This document shows, piece by piece, positions 14,351 through 23,399 of a stretch of DNA of 64,000 bases. The position numbers were made by a program, and so were the translations under genes. The first letter of the stretch is position 1. Each line of letters opens with the position of its first letter. The stretch comes from Streptococcus sp. k-402 (GTDB lineage Bacteria > Bacillota > Bacilli > Lactobacillales > Streptococcaceae), in assembly GCF_013277515.1 (NCBI RefSeq), contig NZ_VMNB01000004.1, forward strand, positions 203,741 to 267,740. Direction: 5' to 3'. The notes below the pieces were generated by a model, which saw nothing but the letters and a program-made list of their open reading frames with translations, did not search any database and was not told where the DNA came from.

Positions 14351-15001
14351 CTAGGATTGTATATCCTTTATATATTGTATATGTCCGTTTTCGACAACTA
14401 ATACATCTGTACAAAGATCTGAAATATCTTCCGATATGTGTGACGTCAGGATAACCAGACTATTTTCTTTTTTCAGGTAAGATAAAATGACCTGTTTGGT
14501 TAACCTCACACTCTTCTCATCTAAAGCATTCATAGGTTCATCGAGAAAGAGTATAGATGGTTCGGCAATAAAGGCTTGAATCAAGGCCATTTTTTGTTTC
14601 GTTCCTAAGGATAAATGACGGTACTCAACGTCTTCAAATTCCTGTAAATCATAATATTGGATCCAATCGGCAATTCTTTTTTCCGTAACTTTAGATGAAA
14701 AACACCTTAACAATTCCAAATTTTCTCTAAGGGATAAATGAGATAAAAACTCGACTTTTTCAATTAAAACCCCTGCATCCTGAATATAATGATTTTTTAT
14801 CCCATAGACTTCCCCATCTTGAAGAACTTTTCCTTTATCAAGCTTAATATAACCAGCAAGTATCTTTAAAAGAACTGTCTTACCAGATCCATTATCACCT
14901 TTAAGACCATAAATATTTCCTGATTGAAAGACCAGATTCAACTCATTTAAAATAGGTCTTTTCCCATAAATTTTCTGTCCATTTATAATTTCAAGTCTCA
15001 T
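14351..15001 (-). CDS. ABC transporter ATP-binding protein
   Basis: 216 residues, one ATPase domain. Walker A is LKGDNGSGKT (about residues 34-43), the signature is LSLGTKQKM, Walker B is ILFLDEP, with a trailing switch histidine in TSHISED. No transmembrane or peptidase domain. It follows two multi-span membrane proteins, so the three most likely form one exporter for the secreted protein at 16452, or a self-protection pump. Confidence 0.9.
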   Translation of the reverse strand: MRLEIINGQKIYGKRPILNELNLVFQSGNIYGLKGDNGSGKTVLLKILAGYIKLDKGKVLQDGEVYGIKNHYIQDAGVLIEKVEFLSHLSLRENLELLRCFSSKVTEKRIADWIQYYDLQEFEDVEYRHLSLGTKQKMALIQAFIAEPSILFLDEPMNALDEKSVRLTKQVILSYLKKENSLVILTSHISEDISDLCTDVLVVENGHIQYIKDIQS

Positions 15002-15004
15002 CGT

Positions 15005-15655
15005 TTATCCTTTCTTAAATTTCTCTTCCAAGCGACTAACAATCAACATAACTAATAAACTTAAGAGTACTAAATACACTGTTACAATATGATCCATCAT
15101 CCATTCTTGTCCCACAAATGCTAAAAAATAGAGAAAAAAGGAAAAACCAGCGCCCGCACTAATAAGTGCTATCAGATAAGACAGTAGTAAGTACAAGATC
15201 ATTAACTGAGCAAGTAAAAAGAAAAGTGCGACTGTTTTGAAATGAATTCCTAGAGGAAGTAAACCAAGGAACCAGACAAATAAATCTTGAATAAAAAATT
15301 TAGAGATGACAACCAATCGTTTCCTTGTATAATCGAAAAAGGAGGTTGATTGATAGCGGATCAAGTGATGGTAATGGTCTGCCAAATCAGTTTCAAGTAA
15401 AATGACAGAGAGCCATCCTACCATGAAAAGCGAAAGATTTAACAAGAGTTTGGGGATTTCTAAATTCGCTTCAGAATAGTCATTATAGGAAAAGATTGAA
15501 ATCAATTCCCTCTTGAAAAAGAGAAAAACATCCTGCTTTTGAACCGCTATTGACAATAGATAGTTAATCAAAATCATCATCAGAACTATACGAAGTAGTA
15601 AAACGATCTTTCTCTTTAGCCAAATATTGTTAAAGTTCTTAAACATTATCTTCAT
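15005..15655 (-). CDS. ABC transporter membrane subunit
   Basis: About 217 residues, very hydrophobic with about six segments, ending in basic residues (RLEEKFKKG). No permease family recognised. The start is uncertain: ATG 15655 (MKIMFKNFNN) and ATG 15646 (MFKNFNN) both overlap the end of the upstream gene, which suggests translational coupling; an earlier ATG at 15682 is less likely. Four bases separate it from the ATPase gene. Confidence 0.75.
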   Translation of the reverse strand: MKIMFKNFNNIWLKRKIVLLLRIVLMMILINYLLSIAVQKQDVFLFFKRELISIFSYNDYSEANLEIPKLLLNLSLFMVGWLSVILLETDLADHYHHLIRYQSTSFFDYTRKRLVVISKFFIQDLFVWFLGLLPLGIHFKTVALFFLLAQLMILYLLLSYLIALISAGAGFSFFLYFLAFVGQEWMMDHIVTVYLVLLSLLVMLIVSRLEEKFKKG

Positions 15656-16430
15656 ATTTTTTAAGTACCATATAGGGGACAATATAAAGGATATAAGGAG
15701 TAAAGAGTCTCATCAAACTTACATCCCCATAGCTAGCTTGCATCAAACTCGTCATAGGAACCATATAGTATGGCAAGATACTATAGAGCATCATAGAACC
15801 AAGCCAAAGAAACATCAAATAGGCAATTGCCGAACGAGTCACATTCCCTAAATAATCAACTATTTTAAAAAAATAGACTGCATTGATGAAAATACCGATT
15901 AGTAGGACACAAGTAAAGAACAAATAGCTTGTTATCTCTCCATCTAGGAGCCTTTGTAAACTACTCCCATCAGAAAATAGAGAATTCCATTCAAGAGGAG
16001 AAAAAGTCCCAAAGAAATAAGTTAAAATTGCAATTATCAGCACAGTCACTAAATATATCACACAAGGGATACTTGCAACTTGAAAAGTCAACTTTCTTTT
16101 TAACCCTTGATAACTCACTTCTCTTCCAATACTCAATCGTAAAACTTTATTTTTCAGCTCAATATATTGAAAACCTAGCAAAACAATGATGATTGGAATA
16201 ATAAATGATTGATAAAAACCTAGATTGAACTGGAGAATACGAAAATCTAATGCTGATTTTAATAAGTCATTTTTAATTGCTTGTCCATCGAATTTAGCTA
16301 GATCGGGCGCATGAATATCAAAAAAGAAATAAGTCATCAAAACATCACGATAAACCAAAGCAAGAAAAAGCAAAGTAAGCAAGACATAAACAAATTTATG
16401 CCTTGCCAAAGTTAAGAGAGGAATCTTCAT
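15639..16430 (-). CDS. ABC transporter membrane subunit
   Basis: 263 residues with about six hydrophobic segments. A short N-terminal basic stretch (LTLARHKFVYVLL) precedes the first, and a long outside loop (about residues 30-60) precedes the second. It resembles small permeases of peptide exporters in layout, but I cannot name a family. It starts 21 bases after the stop of the secreted protein gene. Confidence 0.78.
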   Translation of the reverse strand: MKIPLLTLARHKFVYVLLTLLFLALVYRDVLMTYFFFDIHAPDLAKFDGQAIKNDLLKSALDFRILQFNLGFYQSFIIPIIIVLLGFQYIELKNKVLRLSIGREVSYQGLKRKLTFQVASIPCVIYLVTVLIIAILTYFFGTFSPLEWNSLFSDGSSLQRLLDGEITSYLFFTCVLLIGIFINAVYFFKIVDYLGNVTRSAIAYLMFLWLGSMMLYSILPYYMVPMTSLMQASYGDVSLMRLFTPYILYIVPYMVLKKYEDNV

Positions 16431-16451
16431 AAATTATACCTACTTTACGAA

Positions 16452-16844
16452 TTAATTTGGTGACCAACTACCTGAAATGGCAGCTGATAAATCCCACCAA
16501 TTTTGTCTTGCCATATCTGCTGCATAAACATAGCCAACCGTTGCCCAATTACCATGAGTTGAACGAGTACCACAGGTTGTTAACGATTCTCCACTACGAG
16601 CTTCTCCATTAGAATTTACTATACGATGCTTAACAGTCATGGGATGTAAATTTCTACAAGGATTTAAGTTCATGATATATTCCGCACCTTCATTTTCTTT
16701 GGTCAAATAACCTGTTCTCTTATAACTGGTAGTAATAACAAAATTACTAAAAGCACCTATCTGATTTGCTTCTACGAAAGTAGTTCCAACAGCACTTATC
16801 ATTAAAACAGGAATAACCATTTTCAATAATTTTTTAGTTTTCAT
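16452..16844 (-). CDS. Secreted small protein, bacteriocin-like candidate
   Basis: 130 residues: a Sec signal peptide (MKTKKLLKMVIPVLMISAVG, cleavage likely near VEA-NQ) and a mature part of about 100 residues with two cysteines (NPCRN, TTCGT) and a tryptophan-rich end (RQNWWDLSAAISGSW). The start follows GAAAGGAAACAG. Placement right before an ABC exporter and downstream of an Rgg-controlled peptide suggests an antimicrobial or signalling protein. There is a faint likeness to lactococcin 972 in general build, too weak to claim. Confidence 0.7.
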   Translation of the reverse strand: MKTKKLLKMVIPVLMISAVGTTFVEANQIGAFSNFVITTSYKRTGYLTKENEGAEYIMNLNPCRNLHPMTVKHRIVNSNGEARSGESLTTCGTRSTHGNWATVGYVYAADMARQNWWDLSAAISGSWSPN

Positions 16845-16909
16845 TTTTTCTGTTTCCTTTCATTTTTTATTCAAGAAGATTCCTTATAACTTCTATTTTA
16901 AATATAGAC

Positions 16910-16933
16910 TTATTCTAAACGATGGTATATCAT
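16910..16933 (-). CDS. Possible seven-codon leader ORF
   Basis: ATG 16933 with the near-perfect ribosome site AAAGGAGGAATTTGT encodes MIYHRLE and stops at 16910-16912. It lies between the WxW peptide gene and the secreted protein gene on the same strand. So strong a ribosome site before seven codons is unusual; it may be a remnant or a coupling leader. Confidence 0.35.
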   Translation of the reverse strand: MIYHRLE

Positions 16934-16976
16934 ACAAATTCCTCCTTTACTTAATTATGTATGGACTCTAATTTCT

Positions 16977-17087
16977 TTATCCCCAAAACCACGTTTCAAA
17001 CCAGATAAGTTGAATCCAACTCCAAATCAAAGATATAATAAATCCAGAGTTTTTCGGTAAATTCTTCAAATATTTTTTAAAGCCCAT
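16977..17087 (-). CDS. 36-residue WxW pheromone-like peptide precursor
   Basis: ATG 17087 preceded by AAGGAGGGAAAAAGTC; stop at 16977-16979. The product has a basic N-terminus (MGFKKYLKNLPKNSGF), a hydrophobic middle (IISLIWSWIQLIWF) and ends ETWFWG, containing W-F-W. Peptides with a C-terminal WxW motif paired with Rgg regulators are known in streptococci (RtgS of the pneumococcal Rtg system, from memory). It faces an Rgg gene across a shared promoter region. The secreted C-terminus is probably re-imported by an oligopeptide permease and bound by Rgg. Confidence 0.82.
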   Translation of the reverse strand: MGFKKYLKNLPKNSGFIISLIWSWIQLIWFETWFWG

Positions 17088-17124
17088 GACTTTTTCCCTC
17101 CTTTTTGATATAATAATACCACCT

Positions 17125-17153
17125 TTTTCTACGTTTTTTATAAATGTAGAAAA
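17125..17153. promoter_or_regulatory. Rgg operator and peptide promoter
   Basis: A perfect inverted repeat TTTTCTAC (17125-17132) / GTAGAAAA (17146-17153) lies between the divergent rgg and peptide genes. On the minus strand it is followed by an extended -10 (TGGTATTAT) with no good -35, the layout of an activator-dependent promoter. Confidence 0.65.
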
Positions 17154-17180
17154 TATTCACATTTACCTAGGAGGAACAAT

Positions 17181-18032
17181 ATGAGATGGGATTATGGACA
17201 AATTTTTAAAGAAATTCGAAAGTCAAAAGGATTGACCCAACAAGATGTATGTGGACAAGTCATACATCGAACAACTCTAACAAATATTGAACACGGTAAA
17301 GTTATTCCCAGTTTTGAAAACATGGTATTTCTTCTTGAACAAATTGATATGAGCTTAGCAGAATTCAAGTATATATGCAACGAATACCATCCTAGTGAAA
17401 GGCGAGATATTATTGTAGAGAGCCAAAATCCGTCTACTTTTCAAGATACTAGAAAAATGGTTGAACTCACTGAGAAGTGTCAAAAATATCTTAAGACACA
17501 TCACGATGTTCCTATTCAAAATATCTATCGTCATACAAAAATTGTCACAGAGTTACGAACTAAAGGATTCAAAAACAACCACGTCTTGAAAGATTTGTAT
17601 GAAGAAATTTGGGACTATCTTGAACCTATGGATACATGGTACATTAGTGATTTGAAATTACTTGGAACCATTCTCTTTTTCTTTCCTTCTGAAAATCTTC
17701 CCCTTCTTATTGATAGAATTATGAAAACCATCGAGAAATATAAATACTTCCGAGAAACAAAAGTATTTTTATCATCTTTTTTAGCCAATCTCTCCACTGT
17801 ATATTTTCAACATCATTTATTCAAAGAATGTGAAACAATCACCCTACAACTTTTGGTATTAGCAGAAGAATTAAAAATATACGATATTCTTGGATTTTCT
17901 CAAGTACGCTTGGGAATACTACAACATAACTCCGATTTGATTGATAAAGGAATAACCTTATTACGACTAACCAAAGAAGAGTCATTAGTTAAAATACTCG
18001 AAAAAGAAATTAATGATTTTTCAAACCTATAA
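17181..18032 (+). CDS. Rgg/MutR-family transcriptional regulator
   Basis: 283 residues. The N-terminal helix-turn-helix (FKEIRKSKGLTQQDVCGQVI...LTNIEHGK, about residues 9-45) is followed by an all-helical C-terminal region of about 220 residues of the kind that forms tetratricopeptide-like repeats and binds small peptides. ATG 17181 follows TAGGAGGAACAAT. It is divergent from the WxW peptide gene, the standard layout of an Rgg quorum-sensing pair, and probably activates the minus-strand unit 17087 to 14050. Confidence 0.9.
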   Translation: MRWDYGQIFKEIRKSKGLTQQDVCGQVIHRTTLTNIEHGKVIPSFENMVFLLEQIDMSLAEFKYICNEYHPSERRDIIVESQNPSTFQDTRKMVELTEKCQKYLKTHHDVPIQNIYRHTKIVTELRTKGFKNNHVLKDLYEEIWDYLEPMDTWYISDLKLLGTILFFFPSENLPLLIDRIMKTIEKYKYFRETKVFLSSFLANLSTVYFQHHLFKECETITLQLLVLAEELKIYDILGFSQVRLGILQHNSDLIDKGITLLRLTKEESLVKILEKEINDFSNL

Positions 18033-18207
18033 TTTATAATAATTCTTATCGTTTTATTGTAGTAGATTGGAATAGAATGTGAACGAATCAATCAGGGGAT
18101 CTAAAGCATTTTATACCAATGTTTTATAAGTTGTATTGTATTATTCCATATTCAATCCACTATACAAGACGAACACTTCTCTCAGGTTTCACGATTAAAA
18201 TAAAAAC

Positions 18208-18256
18208 GACTGTATCTATAGCTCCATAAACAAATCATAGATACAGTCATTTTTTA
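18208..18256. terminator. Bidirectional terminator after rgg
   Basis: GACTGTATCTAT (18208-18219) and ATAGATACAGTC (18237-18248) form a perfect 12-base stem with T after it on the plus strand and A before it, so it serves both rgg and the convergent membrane gene. Confidence 0.8.
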
Positions 18257-18604
18257 GTTCCTACACCTTCCTTTATTCACGCCTTTAGACTTCCCTAGTT
18301 CTCGTCTCAAGCGAAGCATTTTTTTGAAACAGAAATAAGTTAACCTATTCAGACCAATAGCTAGCAGAATAAAAAGAAACCAAATGCCCCATAACTTGAT
18401 ATCTGTCAAATTTCTCAAGACGATATTGAAAAACAGAACTGAAACAACTGCCCAAGCAAGGCTAAAAAGAGCATAGAGGGGAATGTAAAACCAGTAAAAA
18501 TAGTAAAAAATTGGGAAAAATTTACTTTCTCTATTATCCTTTTCAATCCAGCTGAAAAAGTAAAACCAGGGAAATAAGATTATAAATTTAAACAAATGTT
18601 TCAT
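18254..18604 (-). CDS. Small membrane protein
   Basis: 116 residues from ATG 18604 (MKHLFKF), which AAAAGGAGG serves; a GTG two codons earlier overlaps that site and is less likely. Three to four hydrophobic segments with aromatic-rich loops (FYYFYWFY) and a basic tail (RLRRELGKSKGVNKGR). No family recognised. It is alone between rgg and der and ends at the shared terminator. Confidence 0.65.
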   Translation of the reverse strand: MKHLFKFIILFPWFYFFSWIEKDNRESKFFPIFYYFYWFYIPLYALFSLAWAVVSVLFFNIVLRNLTDIKLWGIWFLFILLAIGLNRLTYFCFKKMLRLRRELGKSKGVNKGRCRN

Positions 18605-18648
18605 CGACACCTCCTTTTTGATAGCGTTTTCTATTATTTTATTATATC

Positions 18649-18676
18649 AAAAAAATCTGGAAATGTCATTCCAGAT
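18649..18676 (-). terminator. Terminator of der
   Basis: ATCTGGAA (18655-18662) / TTCCAGAT (18669-18676) with a U-run on the minus strand. Confidence 0.7.
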
Positions 18677-18685
18677 TCTACTTTT

Positions 18686-19996
18686 TTATTTACGCTTTCT
18701 TGCGATGAGATGGATTGGAGTTCCCTCAAAGACAAAGGCCTTGCGGATTTGATTTTCCAAGAAACGCAGGTAAGAAAAGTGCATAAGCTCTTCTTCGTTG
18801 ACAAAGATAACAAAGGTTGGTGGTTTGGTTGCCACTTGGGTCGCGTAGAAAATCTTAAGACGTTTTCCTTTGTCTGTCGGTGTTGGGTTGATGGCAATGG
18901 CATCCATGATGACATCGTTCAAGACAGCTGATGGAATACGTGTGTTTTGACTTTCACTGATTTGCTTGATCATCTCAGGAAGTTTGTGGAGGCGTTGCTT
19001 GGTCAAAGCGGATACAAAGATAATCGGGGCGTAAGGCAAGTATTGGAACTGCTCACGGATATCTTCTTCCCAGTTTTTCATGGTGTGGTTGTCTTTTTCA
19101 AGTGTATCCCACTTGTTGACCACGATAATCATCCCTTTACCAGCTTCATGGGCAAAACCTGCGATACGCTTATCGTATTCACGGATGCCTTCTTCCGCAT
19201 TGATGACCATCAAGACCACATCAGAGCGGTCAATAGCTCGCATGGCACGCATGACAGAGTATTTCTCAGTATTTTCATAAACCTTACCAGACTTACGCAT
19301 ACCAGCCGTATCAATCATAGTAAATTCTTGGCCATCTGTATCTGTAAAGTGGGTATCAATGGCATCACGTGTTGTTCCAGCAACAGGACTAGCAATAACA
19401 CGGTCTTCTCCCAAGATAGCATTGATCAAGCTTGATTTTCCGACGTTAGGACGACCAATCAAACTAAACTTAATGACATCTGGGTTTTCTTCTTCATATT
19501 CATTTGGAAGATTTTCTACAATAGCATCTAGCACATCCCCTGTACCGATACCATGGACAGATGAGATAGGCAATGGTTCACCCAAACCGAGGGCATAGAA
19601 ATCATAGATATCATTTCGCATCTCAGGGTTGTCCACCTTGTTAACCGCGAGGATAACTGGTTTGTGGGTCTTATAAAGCTTACGGGCTACGTATTCGTCC
19701 GCATCGGTAATTCCTTCCTTACCAGACACCACAAAGACGATAACATCAGCTTCTTCCATGGCAATTTCTGCCTGGTGCTTGATTTGTTCCATAAAAGGAG
19801 CATCGACATCATCGATTCCTCCTGTATCAATCATGCTAAAGGAACGATTGAGCCACTCACCCGTTGCATAAATACGGTCACGTGTCACTCCTTCGACATC
19901 TTCTACAATGGAGATTCGCTCACCAGCGATCCGATTAAATAGGGTTGATTTCCCAACATTGGGACGTCCTACAATGGCAATAGTTGGTAGGGCCAT
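18686..19996 (-). CDS. der: Ribosome-assembly GTPase Der (EngA)
   Basis: Double-domain GTPase needed for maturation of the 50S subunit. 436 residues with two G domains, each with its P-loop ([10 protein letters not shown] at about residue 9, [10 protein letters not shown] at about 182) and G3 (DTGGID, DTAGMR), G4 motifs NKVD and NKWD, then a KH-like C-terminal domain ending LIARKRK. Length and motifs are typical. It is preceded by the nitroreductase gene on the same strand. Confidence 0.98.
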
Positions 19997-20009
19997 AATT
20001 TCTCACTTT

Positions 20010-20723
20010 CTACAATAACTTCTTCTGTTCAAGATTTTTTCTAGTTGAGCTTGGTTCAGCTTGACCAAACTGTTCTGCTAGGCGCTGACTCCAGCTTGTG
20101 GTCGCACGCGCCCCAGCATAGTCCGCCTGTACACGGTCATAAGCCTCAATCACATCAACTGTTTGTTCCTGATATTCTTCCTCAAATACCACTTGAGTCA
20201 ATGGCAAGCGAGGTTTGACTTCATGTTCTTCATTTGGCACACCTAGTGCCATCCCAAAGACAGGATAGGTGTAGTCAGGCAGGTTAAAGAGCTCTGCCAC
20301 TTCTTCTGACTTGTATCGAACCAAACCGATAATCACACCACCATAGCCCAAGCTTTCAGCTGCCAACAAGGCGTTTTGTCCAGCAAGAGCTGCATCGACC
20401 GAACTAATCAAGAGACCTTCCACACCTTGGGGTTGGAAGGTGTCGGTATGAAGTCGGGCTCCCTTTTCTGCTCGGTTCAAATCTCCGACAAAGAGAAGGA
20501 AAACAGCAGACTGGCGAATGGCTTCTTGAGGTACCAATTCATACAAGGCATCTTTCTTCTCTTGACTTCGTACCACAATCACAGAGTAGGATTGGAAATT
20601 CTTCCAAGATGATGCCATCTGGGCTGCTGTCAGGATTTTAGTCAAATCTTCCTGAGGAAGGGCTTGCTCCTTAAATCTGCGCACTGAAGTGTGAGCCTTC
20701 ATCAATTTGATTGTTTCTGTCAT
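20010..20723 (-). CDS. NADPH-dependent FMN oxidoreductase, nitroreductase family
   Basis: 237 residues of the NfsA/Frp type. The FMN-binding start HTSVRRFKEQALP is followed by a central SVDAALAGQNALLAAESLGYGGVIIGL region and GMALGVP, typical of flavin reductases that use NADPH. Cytoplasmic. Its start overlaps the end of dnaI by four bases, so the two are translated together, although no functional link is evident. Physiological substrate unknown (flavins, nitro compounds or quinones). Confidence 0.9.
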   Translation of the reverse strand: MTETIKLMKAHTSVRRFKEQALPQEDLTKILTAAQMASSWKNFQSYSVIVVRSQEKKDALYELVPQEAIRQSAVFLLFVGDLNRAEKGARLHTDTFQPQGVEGLLISSVDAALAGQNALLAAESLGYGGVIIGLVRYKSEEVAELFNLPDYTYPVFGMALGVPNEEHEVKPRLPLTQVVFEEEYQEQTVDVIEAYDRVQADYAGARATTSWSQRLAEQFGQAEPSSTRKNLEQKKLL

Positions 20724-21616
20724 CGACGGTTCACTCCTTCTAAACGAGTCTCCTCGGCCAAATAACGAATGCGTTCCATGACCCGTCTGGCTTCCCAGGT
20801 TTCGTCATTTCCATGTTTCCCTTTAGCGAAATGCAACTCCAAATCTTCAAAGTTGAAGTTGGAGGTGAAAAAGGTCGGTAAATCTTCCTGCATCCGATAT
20901 TGGAGAATAACCTGCAGGATTTCATCACGTACCCAAGCTGTTGATTGCTCAGCACCAATATCATCTAAAATCAGGACTTCAGACAGTTTAATCTCATCCA
21001 CCAAGGTCTTAACATTGCCATCACCGATAGCATTTTTGACATCAATGACAAAGCTAGGATAGTGGAGGAGAGTGGAGGAAACACCACGTTTTTCTGATAA
21101 ATCATGGGCTAAGGCAGCCACCATAAAACTTTTACCCACACCAAAGTCTCCATATAAGTAAAGACCTTTTCGAATAGTTGGATATTGTTCCACGAAGGCT
21201 AATAGCTTTTCAAAAACTGGCAAGCGTCCCAAATCATCCAAGTCAACTTGAGCCAAACTAGCGTTCTTGAGACTGGCTGGCAGATTGATTAACTTGAGGC
21301 GGTTCTTAATCGCCGCTTCTTTTTCAGCCGCGATTAGTTCAGGAGTTTCTTCGTAAGAAACGTCCGCATAGCCATGATTCATAACCAAAATCGGCTTGTA
21401 GCCTTTGGCAATATAATCTGTATCACCACGGAGAAACTTGTCACGCTCGGTGATGTACTGATTAAACTTGGAGATACTGCGATTTAATTCCTCTGGAGTC
21501 AAGGATTCTTGCTGGATAAAGGCCGCAACATCAGAGTCCTTCATGATTTTCTGGACCAAATCTTGATAATGAAAACGGCTAGGCTGACGTTTGAGTACGT
21601 CTCCGACACTTTCCAT
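20720..21616 (-). CDS. dnaI: Primosomal protein DnaI (helicase loader)
   Basis: AAA+ ATPase that loads the replicative helicase at origins and restart sites. 298 residues: an N-terminal helicase-binding part, Walker A GDFGVGKS (about residue 167), Walker B LILDDIGAEQ, and sensor 1 FFTSNFN. It follows dnaB directly, the classic nrdR-dnaB-dnaI cluster of Firmicutes. Confidence 0.97.
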   Translation of the reverse strand: MESVGDVLKRQPSRFHYQDLVQKIMKDSDVAAFIQQESLTPEELNRSISKFNQYITERDKFLRGDTDYIAKGYKPILVMNHGYADVSYEETPELIAAEKEAAIKNRLKLINLPASLKNASLAQVDLDDLGRLPVFEKLLAFVEQYPTIRKGLYLYGDFGVGKSFMVAALAHDLSEKRGVSSTLLHYPSFVIDVKNAIGDGNVKTLVDEIKLSEVLILDDIGAEQSTAWVRDEILQVILQYRMQEDLPTFFTSNFNFEDLELHFAKGKHGNDETWEARRVMERIRYLAEETRLEGVNRR

Positions 21617-22786
21617 CTAATCTCCTCCTTTTTCTAATCGAGCTAATAGTTCTTGTTTCTTACGTTCTAGTTCCAGACGAGTTTCCTCGCTGGTTTCATT
21701 CTTATAATCTGGATTGCTCCACTTGGGTACATTGGACTTGGTAGGACTCGGTTTACTGCCTTTTTGAGCCTGACTCTTCTGCCCTCGCTCACGGATCCGA
21801 AGAACTGCCTCTTCTGCCGAATGAATCTTTTGATAGGCATAATCATTAGCCACCTTCATGGCATATTTCTCATTGATATTTGCCGAATCTACCTTATTAA
21901 AGGTCAATAAGAGAATAATATTGATGACTTCATCCAGCAAGCCCAAGCCAGCCATCTGTTGCAAGAGTTCTCTTTCTGTTTGGGTAATGGTCCCCTTGCG
22001 TGTTTGCTTGATTTCTGCCAAGAACTGCAGGGCAGTCTTACTTTTGGCTTCCTTGATAATGGTTGCTTCCTTAGGACTAAAGTCAGAGGAAATCGGTTTT
22101 TGAGCGATTTTTTCCCGCATGCGTTTGGTTGAAATAACCTGGGAAACAGCTGTTGACTTGGCCAATTGATAAGTTTCAAACCAAGTCCATTTCTTCTCCT
22201 CAGCAATGGCAAAGAGGTTCAAAACATCGGACTGCTCATCCGCAAAGCGAAGCCCATCTCGAGCCATCAGCTGACGAAAATGGTCTAAGTCAAAATCGTT
22301 GGCCACTTTCTTCTTGAGACCAAGGTCTTCTTGACTTCCTAGTTCTGCCAAGTCTGGAAAGACTTGGTTGAGTGAGACAGGTATTTCTTCACCATCAGCA
22401 CTTTCAACTCCCAAATCCTCCACAGCTGCATCGCCAATCTTTTTCTCCAAAAGTCTGCGATAAACAGGATGTTCCAAGAAGTCCTGACTAGATAGAGGAG
22501 CATGGAGGGCTAGCTGATAAACATCCCCCTTTTGATAGAGGGTCAAGAGATTGAAAGCAGATAGGATTTTCAAGGATTTTAAAAGTCTATCCATCCCAAA
22601 GTTGAGATGGTTAAGAATGCTTGAAAAGAGGTATTCCTTTCTACCATTATCCCAAAAACTAATCGTATAAAGATAAAGGCTCAGTGCCTCCTGACCGATA
22701 ATCGGGAGGTAGCACTGTACCAGAGATGAGGTATCTTGCGACACCCGATTATTCTTTAGATAAGAAAAACGGTCAATTGGCTTCAT
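21617..22786 (-). CDS. dnaB: Replication initiation and membrane attachment protein DnaB
   Basis: Firmicute DnaB, acting with DnaD and DnaI in helicase loading and membrane attachment of the origin; not the E. coli DnaB helicase. 389 residues with two DnaD-like blocks (the second around ...QMAGLGLLDEVINIILLLTFNK...) and a charged C-terminus. Its stop abuts the dnaI start and its start abuts the nrdR stop, so the three are tightly coupled. Confidence 0.95.
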   Translation of the reverse strand: MKPIDRFSYLKNNRVSQDTSSLVQCYLPIIGQEALSLYLYTISFWDNGRKEYLFSSILNHLNFGMDRLLKSLKILSAFNLLTLYQKGDVYQLALHAPLSSQDFLEHPVYRRLLEKKIGDAAVEDLGVESADGEEIPVSLNQVFPDLAELGSQEDLGLKKKVANDFDLDHFRQLMARDGLRFADEQSDVLNLFAIAEEKKWTWFETYQLAKSTAVSQVISTKRMREKIAQKPISSDFSPKEATIIKEAKSKTALQFLAEIKQTRKGTITQTERELLQQMAGLGLLDEVINIILLLTFNKVDSANINEKYAMKVANDYAYQKIHSAEEAVLRIRERGQKSQAQKGSKPSPTKSNVPKWSNPDYKNETSEETRLELERKKQELLARLEKGGD

Positions 22787-23260
22787 TTATCTTTCCTTTT
22801 TCTTTTTAGAGGACTGGGTGATTTGTTGGAGCAAGCTCTCTAACTCACTAACATCCTTAAAACTACGATAGACACTAGCAAAACGTACATAGGTAATCTC
22901 ATCTAACTCAGCCAACTCCTCCATGACGAGTGAACCAATGTCCTCACTTTGAATTTCATTTTCATTTCGACCACGGAGTTTCTGTTCGATACGATTGACT
23001 ACCATGTTGATTTCATCACTTGACACAGGACGTTTCTGGGCTGAGCGGATAATCCCATTAAAGATTTTATCTCTGGAGAATTGTTCCCGTGTGCCATCTT
23101 TTTTAACAACCACTAAGGTTCTTTCTTCTACCCGTTCGTAGGTTGTAAAACGGTGTTGGCATTCGTCGCACTCACGTCTTCTACGAATGGTGTTCCCTTC
23201 TTCTGCTTGGCGACTATCGATAACACTTGACTTGGTAGCCCCACATTTTGGACAACGCAT
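22787..23260 (-). CDS. nrdR: Transcriptional repressor NrdR
   Basis: Zinc-finger and ATP-cone protein that represses ribonucleotide reductase genes when dATP is high. ATG 23260 ([12 protein letters not shown]) follows AAGGAGGGAAAGG and gives 157 residues, the family length. The zinc finger is CPKC...CDEC near the N-terminus and the ATP-cone follows ([20 protein letters not shown]). A promoter (TTGGGA-N16-TATAAT) lies upstream on the minus strand. Confidence 0.97.
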
Positions 23261-23333
23261 CCTTTCCCTCCTTATCGTTTTCTTTTCATTATACCATTTT
23301 TTAAACGATTCCCAAAACAATTCTTCTTTTTGC

Positions 23334-23362
23334 TTGACAAGTTTTTTGTTTTGTTGTATTAT
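23334..23362 (+). promoter_or_regulatory. Promoter of the GntR-ABC operon
   Basis: TTGACA (23334-23339), 17 bases, TATTAT (23357-23362), about 38 bases before the start of the GntR gene. It is followed by AATTAAGACAAAAAG, a likely autoregulatory region. Confidence 0.7.
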
Positions 23363-23399
23363 TTAATTAAGACAAAAAGATAAAAGAAAGGAGACCAAG

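Noticed and set aside
16452-16844. Assignment to the lactococcin 972 family
   Set aside because: General build and a WATVG-like block are similar, but length, cysteines and C-terminus do not match well enough.
18947-19435. Plus-strand ORF of 162 codons opposite der
   Set aside because: Der is conserved throughout with intact motifs; this is a shadow frame with no ribosome site or family.
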